Source: Plantactinospora sp040120695 (GTDB lineage Bacteria; Actinomycetota; Actinomycetes; Mycobacteriales; Micromonosporaceae). From it: 64,000 nt of DNA. Below are positions 1 to 9,100 of the stretch, in pieces. The notes under the pieces are model-generated. The model was given only the letters and a program-made list of their open reading frames with translations. It made no database searches and was not told the origin of the DNA. The DNA lies in assembly GCF_040120695.1 (NCBI RefSeq), contig NZ_JBEEAC010000019.1, positions 62,001 through 126,000 on the forward strand, in the 5' to 3' direction. The position numbers were made by a program, and so were the translations under genes. The stretch's first letter is position 1; each line of letters starts with the position of its first letter.

Positions 1-168
1 GAAGAATATTCGAAACTGACCGGCGTCTATGGTGATGACGTGATCGAGCGATCCGGGCATCCGGGCACCGATCGAGCGGCGCAGCAGCGACCACCCGCAA
101 TTCTGATTCCCGGTGCCCACCTGCCCATATCCGGTTGATTCGCGGATTAGCCACTGGAGGTACCGAGC
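1..168 (+). promoter_or_regulatory. Upstream region of the P450/epoxide hydrolase pair
   Basis: No gene is visible in this short stretch at the window edge. It is less GC-rich at its start than the coding DNA after it and leads to a clear ribosome binding site (ggagg at 156-160) eight bases before the ATG at 169, so it probably holds the promoter of the P450 gene. I could not pick convincing -35 and -10 boxes. Confidence 0.4.
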
Positions 169-1407
169 ATGGAGAAGGCTGTCTGCCCATTCGTCCTCGA
201 CCCGGAAGGCCGGGACACCCACGCGGAAACCGAGCGGCTGCGCGAGCAGGGCCCGATCGCCCGGGTGGAACTCCCGGGCGGCGTCCTCGCCTGGTCGGTG
301 CACAGCTACGAGTTGGCCAAGCAGATCCTCATCGACGAACGGTTCTCCAAGAATCCGCGCCGGAGCTGGCCGGCGTTCATCAACGGGGAGATCCCGCCGG
401 ACTGGCCGCTGATCACCTGGGCGGTGATGGACAACATGGCCACCCACGACGGCGCGGACCACACCCGGCTGCGCGGCCTGCTGCTGAAGGCGTTCACGAC
501 GCGCCGGGTCGAGGCGATGGCACCGCAGTTGGAGACGACGGCGAAGGAGCTCCTCGACGACCTGGCCACCGCCGCCCGGGACGAGGTGGTGGACCTGAAG
601 ACCCGGTACTGCCAGGCGCTGCCGGCCAGGATGATGTGCGACCTCTTCGGCGTGCCGGACGAGGCCCGGGCCGACGTGCTGCGCGGCGGGCACGTCAACG
701 TGGACACCCGGATCACCCCGGAGGAGGCGGCCGCCAACGTCGACCAGTGGACCAAGGCGATCGCCGATCTCGTGGTGCACAAGCGGCAGCACCCCGGGGA
801 CGACCTCACCACCGCACTGATCGCGGCCCGGGACGAGGACGGCTCGCGGCTCACCGACGACGAGTTGATCGGGACGCTGCACCTGATGCTCGGCGCCGGC
901 TCGGAAACGATGGTCAACTCGCTGAGCCACGCCATCATCGCGGTACTCGACGATCCGACACTGCGTGCCCAGGTGATGGCCGGCGAGGTCTCCTGGAACG
1001 AGGTGATGGAGGAGACCCTGCGGGTGGAGTCGCCCGTGGCGCACCTACCGTTCCGGTTCGCCACCCAGCGGTTCGAGATCGGCGGCGTGACGATCGAGCA
1101 GGGCGACCCCGTGATGATCGACTACGCCGGGCTCGGGCGGGACCCGGAGCTGCACGGCGAGACCGCCTGCGTCTTCGACGCCACCCGGAAGGACAAGACC
1201 CACCTCTCCTTCGGCCACGGCGTGCACTACTGCCTCGGGGCGCGGCTGGCCAAGCTGGCAACTTTGATCATGTTGCCGGCGCTCTTCGACCGCTTCCCGC
1301 ACCTCGAACTCGCGACCCCGAAGGACCAGCTCGCACCGCAGGGCACGTTCATCATGAACGGCCGCCGCGACGTCCCGGTCCACCTGTGGGGCCGGGTGGC
1401 CGCATGA
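169..1407 (+). CDS. Cytochrome P450
   Basis: A 412-aa bacterial class I P450, full length. The heme-binding loop FGHGVHYCLGARL places the cysteine ligand at about residue 355. The I-helix oxygen-binding stretch GAGSET is at 242-247 (Ser in place of the usual His or Glu) and the K-helix ExxR (EETLR) is at 282-285. The start is fixed by ggagg eight bases upstream. The stop overlaps the ATG of the epoxide hydrolase (ATGA), so the two are translated together. Inference: it oxidises the enediyne core or a side chain, perhaps making the epoxide opened by its partner. It needs ferredoxin and reductase from elsewhere. The substrate cannot be read from sequence. Confidence 0.93.
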   Translation: MEKAVCPFVLDPEGRDTHAETERLREQGPIARVELPGGVLAWSVHSYELAKQILIDERFSKNPRRSWPAFINGEIPPDWPLITWAVMDNMATHDGADHTRLRGLLLKAFTTRRVEAMAPQLETTAKELLDDLATAARDEVVDLKTRYCQALPARMMCDLFGVPDEARADVLRGGHVNVDTRITPEEAAANVDQWTKAIADLVVHKRQHPGDDLTTALIAARDEDGSRLTDDELIGTLHLMLGAGSETMVNSLSHAIIAVLDDPTLRAQVMAGEVSWNEVMEETLRVESPVAHLPFRFATQRFEIGGVTIEQGDPVMIDYAGLGRDPELHGETACVFDATRKDKTHLSFGHGVHYCLGARLAKLATLIMLPALFDRFPHLELATPKDQLAPQGTFIMNGRRDVPVHLWGRVAA

Positions 1408-2561
1408 AACCCTTCCGGATCGCGATCCCGCAGGCCGACCTGGACGACCTGGACCGGAGACTGGCCGCCACCCGCTGGCCGACCGAGATTCCGGACTGCG
1501 GATGGGACCGCGGCGTACCGCTCGGCTATCTCCGGGAACTGGTCGACTACTGGCGGACCAGCTACGACTGGCGGGCGGCCGAGGCGCAGCTGAACTCGTA
1601 CCCGCAGTTCACCACCGAGATCGACGGCGCGAACCTGCACTTCCTGCACGTCCGCTCGCCGGAACCGGCGGCCGTTCCGCTGCTCATCACGCACGGCTGG
1701 CCGGGCTCCGTCGTGGAGTTCCTGGACGTCATCGGCCCGCTCACCGACCCCCGGGCACACGGTGGGGATCCGGCCGACGCCTTCCACGTGGTCGTACCCG
1801 CCCTGCCCGGCTTCGGCTTCTCCGGCCCGACCCGGGAGCCGGGCTGGAACGTCCCCCGGATCGCCGCCGCCTGGGCGCAGTTGATGCACCGCCTCGGCTA
1901 CCAGCGGTACATCCCGCAGGGTGGCGACGTCGGTGCGTGGATCACCCTCACCCTCGCCGGGCTCGACGCCGAGCACGTGCTCGGGGCACACGTGAACTTC
2001 CTCTTCACCGCTCCCCCGCCCGATCCGGCGGCGCTGGCGGGCCTCGAACCCGCCGACCGGGAACGCCTCGAACTGCTGGCGAGGTTCCTCGCCGACGGCT
2101 CCGGTTACATGCTGCTCCAGGCCACCCGCCCGCAGACGCTGGCGTACGCCCTCACCGACTCGCCGGTCGGGCAGCTCGCCTGGATCGTCGAGAAGTTCCG
2201 GGAGTGGAGCGACTCGGCGAAGGTCCCGGAGGACGCGATCGACCGGGACCGGATCCTCACCAACGTCATGCTCTACTGGCTGACCGCGACCGCCGGCTCC
2301 TCGGCCCAGTTCTACTTCGAGACCGCCGACCAGCTCCCGACCGCGGCGACGCCGCCGGCCCCGCCACCGCCGCTGCCCGTACCGCTCGGCGTGGCCGTCT
2401 TCCCCCGCGACTCGGCCCGGCCGGTCCTGCGCTTCGCCGAGCCGGCGTTCCCGAACATCGTGCAGTGGCACGAGTTCGACCGGGGCGGCCACTTTGCCGC
2501 GCTGGAGGAGCCGGACCTGTTCGTCGACGACCTTCGACGGTTCGCCCGCGCCACCCGCTGA
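1404..2561 (+). CDS. Epoxide hydrolase, enediyne F type
   Basis: A 385-aa alpha/beta-hydrolase with an N-terminal EHN domain (residues 1-110). The oxyanion-hole motif HGWPGS is near 98, the nucleophile Asp175 lies in QGGDVGA, and the catalytic His is near 363 in GGHFAALEEP. Length and order match microsomal-type epoxide hydrolases. Family members in nine-membered enediyne clusters (SgcF, NcsF2, KedF) hydrolyse an epoxide on the processed core to a vicinal diol. It is translationally coupled to the P450 (four-base overlap) and ends at a strong bidirectional terminator. Assignment to the enediyne pathway is inferred from context; the fold and chemistry are well supported. Confidence 0.92.
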   Translation: MKPFRIAIPQADLDDLDRRLAATRWPTEIPDCGWDRGVPLGYLRELVDYWRTSYDWRAAEAQLNSYPQFTTEIDGANLHFLHVRSPEPAAVPLLITHGWPGSVVEFLDVIGPLTDPRAHGGDPADAFHVVVPALPGFGFSGPTREPGWNVPRIAAAWAQLMHRLGYQRYIPQGGDVGAWITLTLAGLDAEHVLGAHVNFLFTAPPPDPAALAGLEPADRERLELLARFLADGSGYMLLQATRPQTLAYALTDSPVGQLAWIVEKFREWSDSAKVPEDAIDRDRILTNVMLYWLTATAGSSAQFYFETADQLPTAATPPAPPPPLPVPLGVAVFPRDSARPVLRFAEPAFPNIVQWHEFDRGGHFAALEEPDLFVDDLRRFARATR

Positions 2562-2562
2562 C

Positions 2563-2624
2563 GACAGGTGCGGGGAAGGGCCCCCGCTACAGAAAATGCT
2601 GTGCGGGGCCCCTCCCCGCATGTC
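2563..2624. terminator. Bidirectional hairpin terminator between convergent genes
   Basis: A long GC-rich inverted repeat: the arm at 2570-2587 pairs with 2603-2619, and the flanking gaca (2563-2566) pairs with tgtc (2621-2624), around a loop of about 15 bases. It sits exactly between the convergent stops of the epoxide hydrolase and the SDR gene and overlaps the latter's stop codon. Confidence 0.8.
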
Positions 2625-3699
2625 AGTTGTGCGGCGGCGAGAGGTCCGGTACGGCCGCCGCGCCGGCGAGCCGGTCCGAGACGTGTCCGGCACGGTGCAG
2701 CCAGCGGACCGTGTCGCGCAGGGTGGTCTCGAAGGTGGTGCCGGCCGGACCGAGGAGCCGGTCGGTGGCGCTGGTGTCGACGGTGCGGCCGACCAGGCAG
2801 GTGTAGATGGCGCCGTACTCCGCCGGGATGTGCACCGGCACCAGCCGCTGGACGAGGCTGGCCAGCGCGCCGACCGGCAGCATGGCGGCGGCCGGGAGGT
2901 GGACGGCGGGCAGCGTCCGGCCGGTGACCCGGCGCAGCACCCGGACGAATTCGCGGGTGCCGACGTACCGGCCCTGGGCGAGGAACCGGCGTGGTCCACG
3001 GCCCGGGCTGAGCACGGCGGCGTGCAGCCGGGCGACGTCCCGGACGTCGCCGACCGGAAAACCGCCCGACGGCCACATCGGCATGAGACCGCGCAGGGCG
3101 TTGCGGACCCGGGCGGCCTGGTCGCCGAGCTTCGGGTCGTGCGGGCCGAGGGTGGCCAGCGGGTAGGTGATGACCACCGGGGCACCGGCCCGCTGGGCCC
3201 GCCGGGCGACCGTCTCGGCGCGGGCCTTCGTCGCCAGGTACGTCTCGCGCGGCACGCCGACCGGGGAGTCGGTGCCCAGCGGTTCCCGGTCGGTGGGGAG
3301 CAGGGCGGCGAAACTCGACACGTACACGATCGGGTCGGCGCCGGCCGCGCGGGCGGCGTCGAGCACCAGTTCGGTGCCGCGGACGTTGACCGCGCGCATG
3401 GCGGCACCGGCCCGGCTGTCGAAGCTGTACACCGAGGCGGCGTGCAGTACCGCGTCGCAGCCCCGGACGGCCCCGGCCACCGCGTCCGGGTCGGTCACGT
3501 CGCCGGGGCGGAGCTCGACACCGTGGTGTCGGAGACCGCGAACGCTCCCGCTGCCAGGGCCGACGCCGAGCGGCCCGAGCGCGGGGGCGACCCGGGCCGG
3601 GTCACGGACCAGCAGGCGCACCCGGTGACCCGCGCGCAGGATCTCCGCCACCGAATGGCAGCCCAGGAAGCCGGTACCCCCGGTCACCAACACCAGCAC
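2623..3699 (-). CDS. NAD(P)-dependent epimerase/dehydratase-like extended SDR
   Basis: A 358-aa Rossmann protein. The dinucleotide motif TGGTGFLG starts at residue 7, VLHAASVYSF follows near 90, and the YxxxK catalytic pair is in TYLATKA at about 177. The last 100 residues form a variable substrate domain. The likely start is GTG at 3699; the ATG seven bases upstream is out of frame. It is the last gene of the enediyne core operon, 67 bases after the P450. Extended SDRs reduce ketones, epimerise sugars or dehydrate; nothing here fixes the substrate. It may tailor the core or an acyl unit. Confidence 0.85.
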   Translation of the reverse strand: MLVLVTGGTGFLGCHSVAEILRAGHRVRLLVRDPARVAPALGPLGVGPGSGSVRGLRHHGVELRPGDVTDPDAVAGAVRGCDAVLHAASVYSFDSRAGAAMRAVNVRGTELVLDAARAAGADPIVYVSSFAALLPTDREPLGTDSPVGVPRETYLATKARAETVARRAQRAGAPVVITYPLATLGPHDPKLGDQAARVRNALRGLMPMWPSGGFPVGDVRDVARLHAAVLSPGRGPRRFLAQGRYVGTREFVRVLRRVTGRTLPAVHLPAAAMLPVGALASLVQRLVPVHIPAEYGAIYTCLVGRTVDTSATDRLLGPAGTTFETTLRDTVRWLHRAGHVSDRLAGAAAVPDLSPPHN

Positions 3700-3766
3700 G
3701 TCGCATCGTCCAGTCCCGGCCGGTCGGCCGCTAGGTCGAACATCCTCGATCCAGCAGAGCGTCGCC

Positions 3767-5122
3767 TCAGCCGGCGTGCACGGTCATCGGCAGTCCGCCA
3801 CGGATGCGCAGCGAGAGCATCGGCTCGGCCACCACCCGGCGGCCCGGTACCAGACTCAGCCGCAGGTCACGGGCGACCATGGCGACGACGAAGACCGCCT
3901 CCATCATCCCGAGATGGTTGCCGACGCAGAACCGCGGCCCGGCCCCGAACGGGATGTACGCGTACCGGGGCCGGTGCCCCGCACCGGCGCGGGCCGGGTC
4001 GAACCGCTCCGGGTCGAAGCGCTCCGGGTCGGCCCAGAACCCCGGGTGCCGGTGCAGGGTGTACGGGCAGATCAGCACGTCGGCGCCGGCCGGAACCCGG
4101 TAGCCGCCCACCTCGTCGGCCTGTTGGGCGAGCCGGGAGAGCATCCAGACCGGCGGGTAGAGCCGCATCACCTCTTCGACGACCATCGTGGTGTACCGGA
4201 GTTCGCGCAGGTCCTCGTACTCCGGCAGCCGGTCCCCGAGCACCCGGCGGGCCTCGGCGCGCACCCGTTCCCGCACCTGGGGGTGCCGGTCGAGCAGGTG
4301 GAAGGTCCAGCCGAGCGTGCTGGCGGTGGTCTCGTGGCCGGCGAGCAGCAGCGTGACCAGTTCGTCGCGCATCCGCCGCCGGCCGACGGCCGGGTCGCGT
4401 TCCTCCGACGTGGACGTGATCAGCCGGGAGAGCGCGTCGTCGCCGGACGGATCCCGGGTCCGGTCCCGGACCAGGTCGTCGACGATCCGTTGCAGCTCGG
4501 CGCGGGCCCGCCGGAACCGGAGCTGGTGCGGCAACGGCACCCACATCGGGACGGCGCTCATCGACACCATCTCGAACATCGCCTGGTCCTGCATCGCCTC
4601 GAAGGCCTGCCCGAGCGTTCCGAAGCCGCCCAGGTCGGCGTCGAGCAGGGTCCGGCCGAGTACGCCGAGGGTCAGCCCGGTCATCTCGCGCACCACGTCG
4701 ACGGGTTCGCCGCCCTGGCGGGCCCGGAGCCGCAACATCAGCTCCGCCGCCTCCTCGGCGATCACCCCGGCCTGCCGGGCGATCCGGCGGTGCTGGAAGA
4801 CCGGCTGGATCACCGTGCGCTGCTTGCGCCACAGCTCGCCCTCGCTGGTCAGCAGCCCGTCGCCGAGGGCTCGCCGGGCCTGGGCCAGGCCGAGTCCCTT
4901 GTGGTAGTTGCCGGGGTTGTCCGCCAGCACGTACTTGGCGTGGTCGGGGTGGTTGAAGAAGTAGAGCACCTTGGGGCCCATGGCGATCCGGACGGCGTCG
5001 CCGTACGCCTCGGCGGCCGAGGACATCAGCCCGAGCCGGTCCCGGACCAGTTTCCACAGCAGGCGGGGCGCGGAGCGGGCCGGTGGACCCGGCGGGACCT
5101 GGACGGGGGCGGTCAGGGACAC
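3767..5122 (-). CDS. Cytochrome P450, possible E7 counterpart
   Basis: A 451-aa P450 with the complete set of motifs: AGHETTA in the I helix, EVMRLYP as ExxR, and PFGAGPRFCVGNHL with heme ligand Cys399. The PERF-type meander (DPERFDPERFDPARA) is also visible. The GTG start at 5122 follows aggtga and lies inside the 3' end of the flavin reductase (10-base overlap). It resembles the CYP102/fatty-acid hydroxylase branch more than the first P450 of this window. Nine-membered enediyne loci carry a P450 (E7) near E6, so this is a reasonable but unproven counterpart. Confidence 0.9.
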   Translation of the reverse strand: MSLTAPVQVPPGPPARSAPRLLWKLVRDRLGLMSSAAEAYGDAVRIAMGPKVLYFFNHPDHAKYVLADNPGNYHKGLGLAQARRALGDGLLTSEGELWRKQRTVIQPVFQHRRIARQAGVIAEEAAELMLRLRARQGGEPVDVVREMTGLTLGVLGRTLLDADLGGFGTLGQAFEAMQDQAMFEMVSMSAVPMWVPLPHQLRFRRARAELQRIVDDLVRDRTRDPSGDDALSRLITSTSEERDPAVGRRRMRDELVTLLLAGHETTASTLGWTFHLLDRHPQVRERVRAEARRVLGDRLPEYEDLRELRYTTMVVEEVMRLYPPVWMLSRLAQQADEVGGYRVPAGADVLICPYTLHRHPGFWADPERFDPERFDPARAGAGHRPRYAYIPFGAGPRFCVGNHLGMMEAVFVVAMVARDLRLSLVPGRRVVAEPMLSLRIRGGLPMTVHAG

Positions 5123-5679
5123 GTCGTGGTCACCTCGCTCACGTCGTTGGTGCGGGCGGCCGGGCCGGTCCGGTCGAAGCGGCCGCGCAGGAAGACCAGC
5201 GGGTCGGCGCCGTCCGGCTCTGCGACCGGGAGCTGTGCGGCCGAGAGCACGGTGCCGAGGAAGATGGTGTGGTCGCCGCCGTCGTAGCTGCGCCAGACGT
5301 CGCACTCGAAGTGCGCCAGCGCGCCGGAGATCAGCGGCGCCCCGGTCACCGGTCCGGGCCGCCAGTCGACGGAGTCGAACTGCGCGGCGCCGAGCGGCCG
5401 CCGCCGGTCGGCGAAGTACCGGGCGACGGCCTCCTGGCGGGCGGCGAGCACGGAGACCCCGAACGACGTCGTGCCGTCGAGGCAGCCGTGCATGATCGCC
5501 TTCCGGTCGATGCAGACCAGCAACAGCGGCGGCTCCAGCGACACCGAGGCGAACGAGTTGGCCGTCATCCCGTGTGGCACCCCGCCGCCGACGGTCACCA
5601 CCGTGACGCCGGTGGCGAACGCCCCACACGCCCGGCGCAACGACTGGGCGTCGACCGTGCTGCGCGCCTCCAGGGTCAT
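5113..5679 (-). CDS. Flavin reductase (E6-like)
   Basis: A 188-aa protein of the flavin reductase (HpaC/ActVB) family. LRRACGAFATGVTVVT is near the N terminus, the central ANSFASVSLEPPLLLVCI segment forms the flavin site, and a conserved GDHTIFLG-type stretch lies near residue 142. Such enzymes supply FADH2 or FMNH2 to a partner monooxygenase. It corresponds to SgcE6-type proteins of enediyne clusters. The ATG at 5679 overlaps the thioesterase stop (ATGA), and its own stop overlaps the P450 start, so it sits in a tightly coupled string. No flavin-dependent monooxygenase partner is within the enediyne part of the window. Confidence 0.9.
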   Translation of the reverse strand: MTLEARSTVDAQSLRRACGAFATGVTVVTVGGGVPHGMTANSFASVSLEPPLLLVCIDRKAIMHGCLDGTTSFGVSVLAARQEAVARYFADRRRPLGAAQFDSVDWRPGPVTGAPLISGALAHFECDVWRSYDGGDHTIFLGTVLSAAQLPVAEPDGADPLVFLRGRFDRTGPAARTNDVSEVTTTCP

Positions 5680-6122
5680 GGCTGGCTCCCCGCCGGGAGG
5701 TACGCGTCGAGCGCCCGGGCCAGCGCCTCCGGCACCCGGGCCGGCGCGGTGGCGCCGTTCGGCCCCCGCATGCAGGCCACCCGCTGCCGGCCCCGGGCGA
5801 CCAGGGTCTGCCCGCCGCCCGGGTCGAGCCGGAGGTAGTCGAAGCCGAACTCGAGCTGGGTGTGCGCCAGGTCCACCAGCCGCATCCGGACGGCGAGTTC
5901 GTCGAAGGCGGTGATCTCGGCGAAGAACTCGCAGTCGACCTTCAGGGTGAACAGCTTCAGGTCGGCCTGGAGGTCCGCCAGGACGTCCGGGGCCCGCTCC
6001 TTCAGGAACATCTCCCGGCACCGGCCCTGCCAGCGCAGGTAGTTGACGTAGTAGACGTTCCCGACCAGGTTCGTCTCCTCGAACCCCACGGTGTGCAGGT
6101 ACTCGTAGTACTTGTCCGTCAT
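5676..6122 (-). CDS. Enediyne PKS-associated thioesterase (E10)
   Basis: A 148-aa single hot-dog-fold acyl thioesterase of the 4HBT family. The N-terminal HTVGFEETNLVGNVYYVNYL stretch is typical of enediyne TEs (SgcE10, CalE7, DynE7); it has no acidic nucleophile. Family members hydrolyse the nascent polyene from the enediyne PKS, giving heptaene when expressed together. It lies directly downstream of the PKS with a stop/start overlap (ATGA at 6122), the invariant order E-E10. High confidence from both sequence and position. Confidence 0.95.
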   Translation of the reverse strand: MTDKYYEYLHTVGFEETNLVGNVYYVNYLRWQGRCREMFLKERAPDVLADLQADLKLFTLKVDCEFFAEITAFDELAVRMRLVDLAHTQLEFGFDYLRLDPGGGQTLVARGRQRVACMRGPNGATAPARVPEALARALDAYLPAGSQP

Positions 6123-9100
6123 CACGACCACCCGTCGGTGAGTACCGCGACCACCACCGGCGCCGAGACGCCGTGCAGCCGGGTCGCGAGCGTGACGATC
6201 CGCAGCGTGCCGGAGGCGAGGACCAGCCAGCCGTCCCGGCGTACCGCGCCCAGGGTGAGCGGGGCGTGCGCCGGCAGGCCCGCCTTGGCCAGGCACTCCA
6301 GCGCCGTCCAGATCCGGGTGGCGGCGGTGTCCGGGTCCTCGCCCAGTTCGGTGGCGGTCAGCTCGGCCAGCCCGGCGTGCTGGCCGAGCAGCGCCCGCCA
6401 GTCCGCCCGGTCCCGTTCGGCGACCGGCTCGACGTCGCAGCCGAGCGTTCCGGTGGCGGCGACGCAGAGCGTCACCCCCGCGCCGTGCGAGACCGAGACG
6501 GTCCGGTCCCCGTCGACCTCGGGCCGGCCGTCCGGGCGGTACCGGAGCCGCGTCGGGGCGCCGAGCGCCCGGCCGGCGGCCACCGCGGTGTGCCGGCGGT
6601 CCCGGGCCGTCCGGTCCGCCGGCACCGGCTCCACCGCGACCCCGATCCGGGCGCCGACGACCTCCTCCAGCGCCCGTTCCAGGTACGGGCCGAGCAGCGG
6701 TGCCACCCACGGGCCCCGGCCGTCCCTCTTCCGTACGGCGCGCAGCCGCAGCCCGTCCCACCGCTCCACGACCGCACCGTCCGGGGTACGCACGGCGATG
6801 TCGTAGACGTACGTGTCGCCGTCGCGGCCGCGTTCGGTGGCGCAGAAACGCACCTCGTCGAGGTCGTCCAGCGCCCGGCCGGCCGGGTGTACCCGCTCGA
6901 CGCCGGCCGGCAGCAGCGTGGCGTGCGGCACGCAGACCTGGTTGCCGTGCATCAGCGCGTCCCGCATCCCGGGGTCGGCGAGCAGCCGCGCGCCGGGGAG
7001 GAACGGCGCGATCCAGTCGACGGTCGCCTCGACGGCCAGGTCGGCGTCGACGTGCCGGGCGGCGGCCCGGTGGTACCGCCGTAGCCGGTGGAACCGCTCG
7101 CCCTGGAACAGCGTGTCGCCGTAGAGGTCCCGGGCCGGCTCCAGCGGCACCGGCGGCAGCCCGGCACCCGCCCGCTCCGGCGGGCCGTCGGGGACGGCGG
7201 CGTCGGTGAAGCGCAGCCGGGCCAGGAAGTGGTCGACGACGAAGTCGGTCTCCGCGCTGCGGATCGCCACCGCCACGGTGTCGTCGTCGACCACGGTCGC
7301 GGCGACCCGGATCGTGGTGCTGCCGTCCGGCGGTACCACGATCGGGCGCGGGAACTCGACCTCCTCCAGCACCGGCACGGTGTCCCGCCCGGTGACCGCG
7401 ACCGCGGCCTGCACCATGGCCTCCATCCCGAAGACCGCCGGGAAGAGAAGGTTGCCGTCGAGAAGGTGGTCGCCGAGGTAGCGGTCGGTGCCGGGGTTCA
7501 GCTCCACCTCGCAGACCAGCTCGACGCCGTGGTAGCGGACGAGTGGACGGTCGACGAAGCGCAGCAGCGGCAGCTCGGGGACGTCCCGGCGTACCGTGTC
7601 GATCCCGTCGGTGCGGCCGCTGACCACCACGCAGGTCGGCGCGTCCGGGTCGGCGAGCAGCCGCCGCAGCAGGCGTACGCCGTCGTCGGGGGTGATCGGG
7701 GTGATGCCGTCCCGGTACAGGCCCTCCAGCACGGAGAGCCGCTCTCCCATCCCGACGCCGGACCAGACCGACCACTCCAGGCAGAGCGCGCGGCAGCCGG
7801 GGTGCCGGGCGGCGACCTCGGCGGTGAGGTCGGCGAGCCACTCGTTGGCGGTGGCGTAGTGCGCCTCGCCGCGCAGCCCGGCCCGGCCGATGATGCTGCC
7901 GAAGCTGACCAGCAGCCGCAGCCGGTCGGGGTCGACCGCGTCGAGCAGCGCGCGCAGGCCGTCGACCTTCGGCGCGAAGGTGCGGCGGAACGCGTCGGCG
8001 TCGAGGCTGGCCAGGGCCGCCGGTTCGTTGCGGCCGGCGCCGTGCAGGACGGCGGTGACCGGTCCGAGCGCGGCGGTCACCTCGGCGACGGCCCGCCGCA
8101 CCTGGGTCGGGTCGGTCACGTCGGCGCGGGCGTAGTGCAGCCGTACCCCGGCCGCCGCCATCCGGCTCAGGTTCGCCTCCAGTTCCGGGTCGTCGGCCGG
8201 GTCGGAGCGGCCGAGTACCGCCATCCTCGCCCCGGTGTCGGTGGCCAGCGCCAGCGCGCACTCCGCGGTGATGCCCTTGCCGCCGCCGGTGACCAGCAGC
8301 ACGTCCCCGTCGTCGAGCGGCGGGACGACCCGGGTCGGGCGGACCGGCATCGGGCGCAGCGTCGGTACCCGCCGCACCCCGGCGGCGTCGTAGTACGCCT
8401 CGGCGAACCGGGTCGTGCCGCGTACCTCGGCCACGACGTGGTCGACGGCGGCCGGCGTCGGCGGCACGTGCGCGATCGTGGTACGCACGTGCGGCGCCTC
8501 CAGCCGGAGCGTCTTCGCCAGCCCGGCCGCGCCCCGGCCGTGTTGCACCAGCACGAACCGGTCACCGGTGGTGCCGGCGGCGGCCGCCTTGGCGCCGAGC
8601 AGGGCCAGTTCGAGGTGCTGCTCGGTGCAGTCGGGCGGCAGGCAGACCAGGGTGCCGGCGCCGAGGCCGGCGCGTTCCAGGGCGTGCCGCAGCGGCTCGG
8701 CGAGCGGGCTGTCGGCGGGCGCGTACACCCGCCACCGGCCGCTGGCCTCGGGCTCGCCGCGCGGGGGCGGCCCGGTCTCGTCGAGGTCGACCCGGAACGC
8801 CCGGGACCAGGACGCGGCCCCGGCGACGACGGCGGGCGGCCCGGCGGCGCCGGCCGGCGCGTTCTCGGCCAGCTCCGCGAGCGCGTCGGCCAGTTCGCGT
8901 ACGGTCGCGGTGGCGAAGTTCGTCGGCCCCTGCGGGGCGGCGACGGCGACCTGCTGGGCCACCTGGTTGACCAGCTGCCCGACGGTGATCGAGCTGAGGT
9001 GCAGGTCGTCGAGGAGCCGGCTCTCCTCACGGACCAGTTCCAGCGGCAGCTCCGCGCGCTCCGCCGCCAGCCGGCGGAGGGTGTCCACTATCGACTCGCC

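Noticed and set aside
1227..3407. A 726-aa open frame on the minus strand across the P450 and epoxide hydrolase
   Set aside because: It is the antisense shadow of GC-rich genes; composition is Arg/Pro/Ser-rich with no domain, and it overlaps well-supported genes on the other strand and the SDR.
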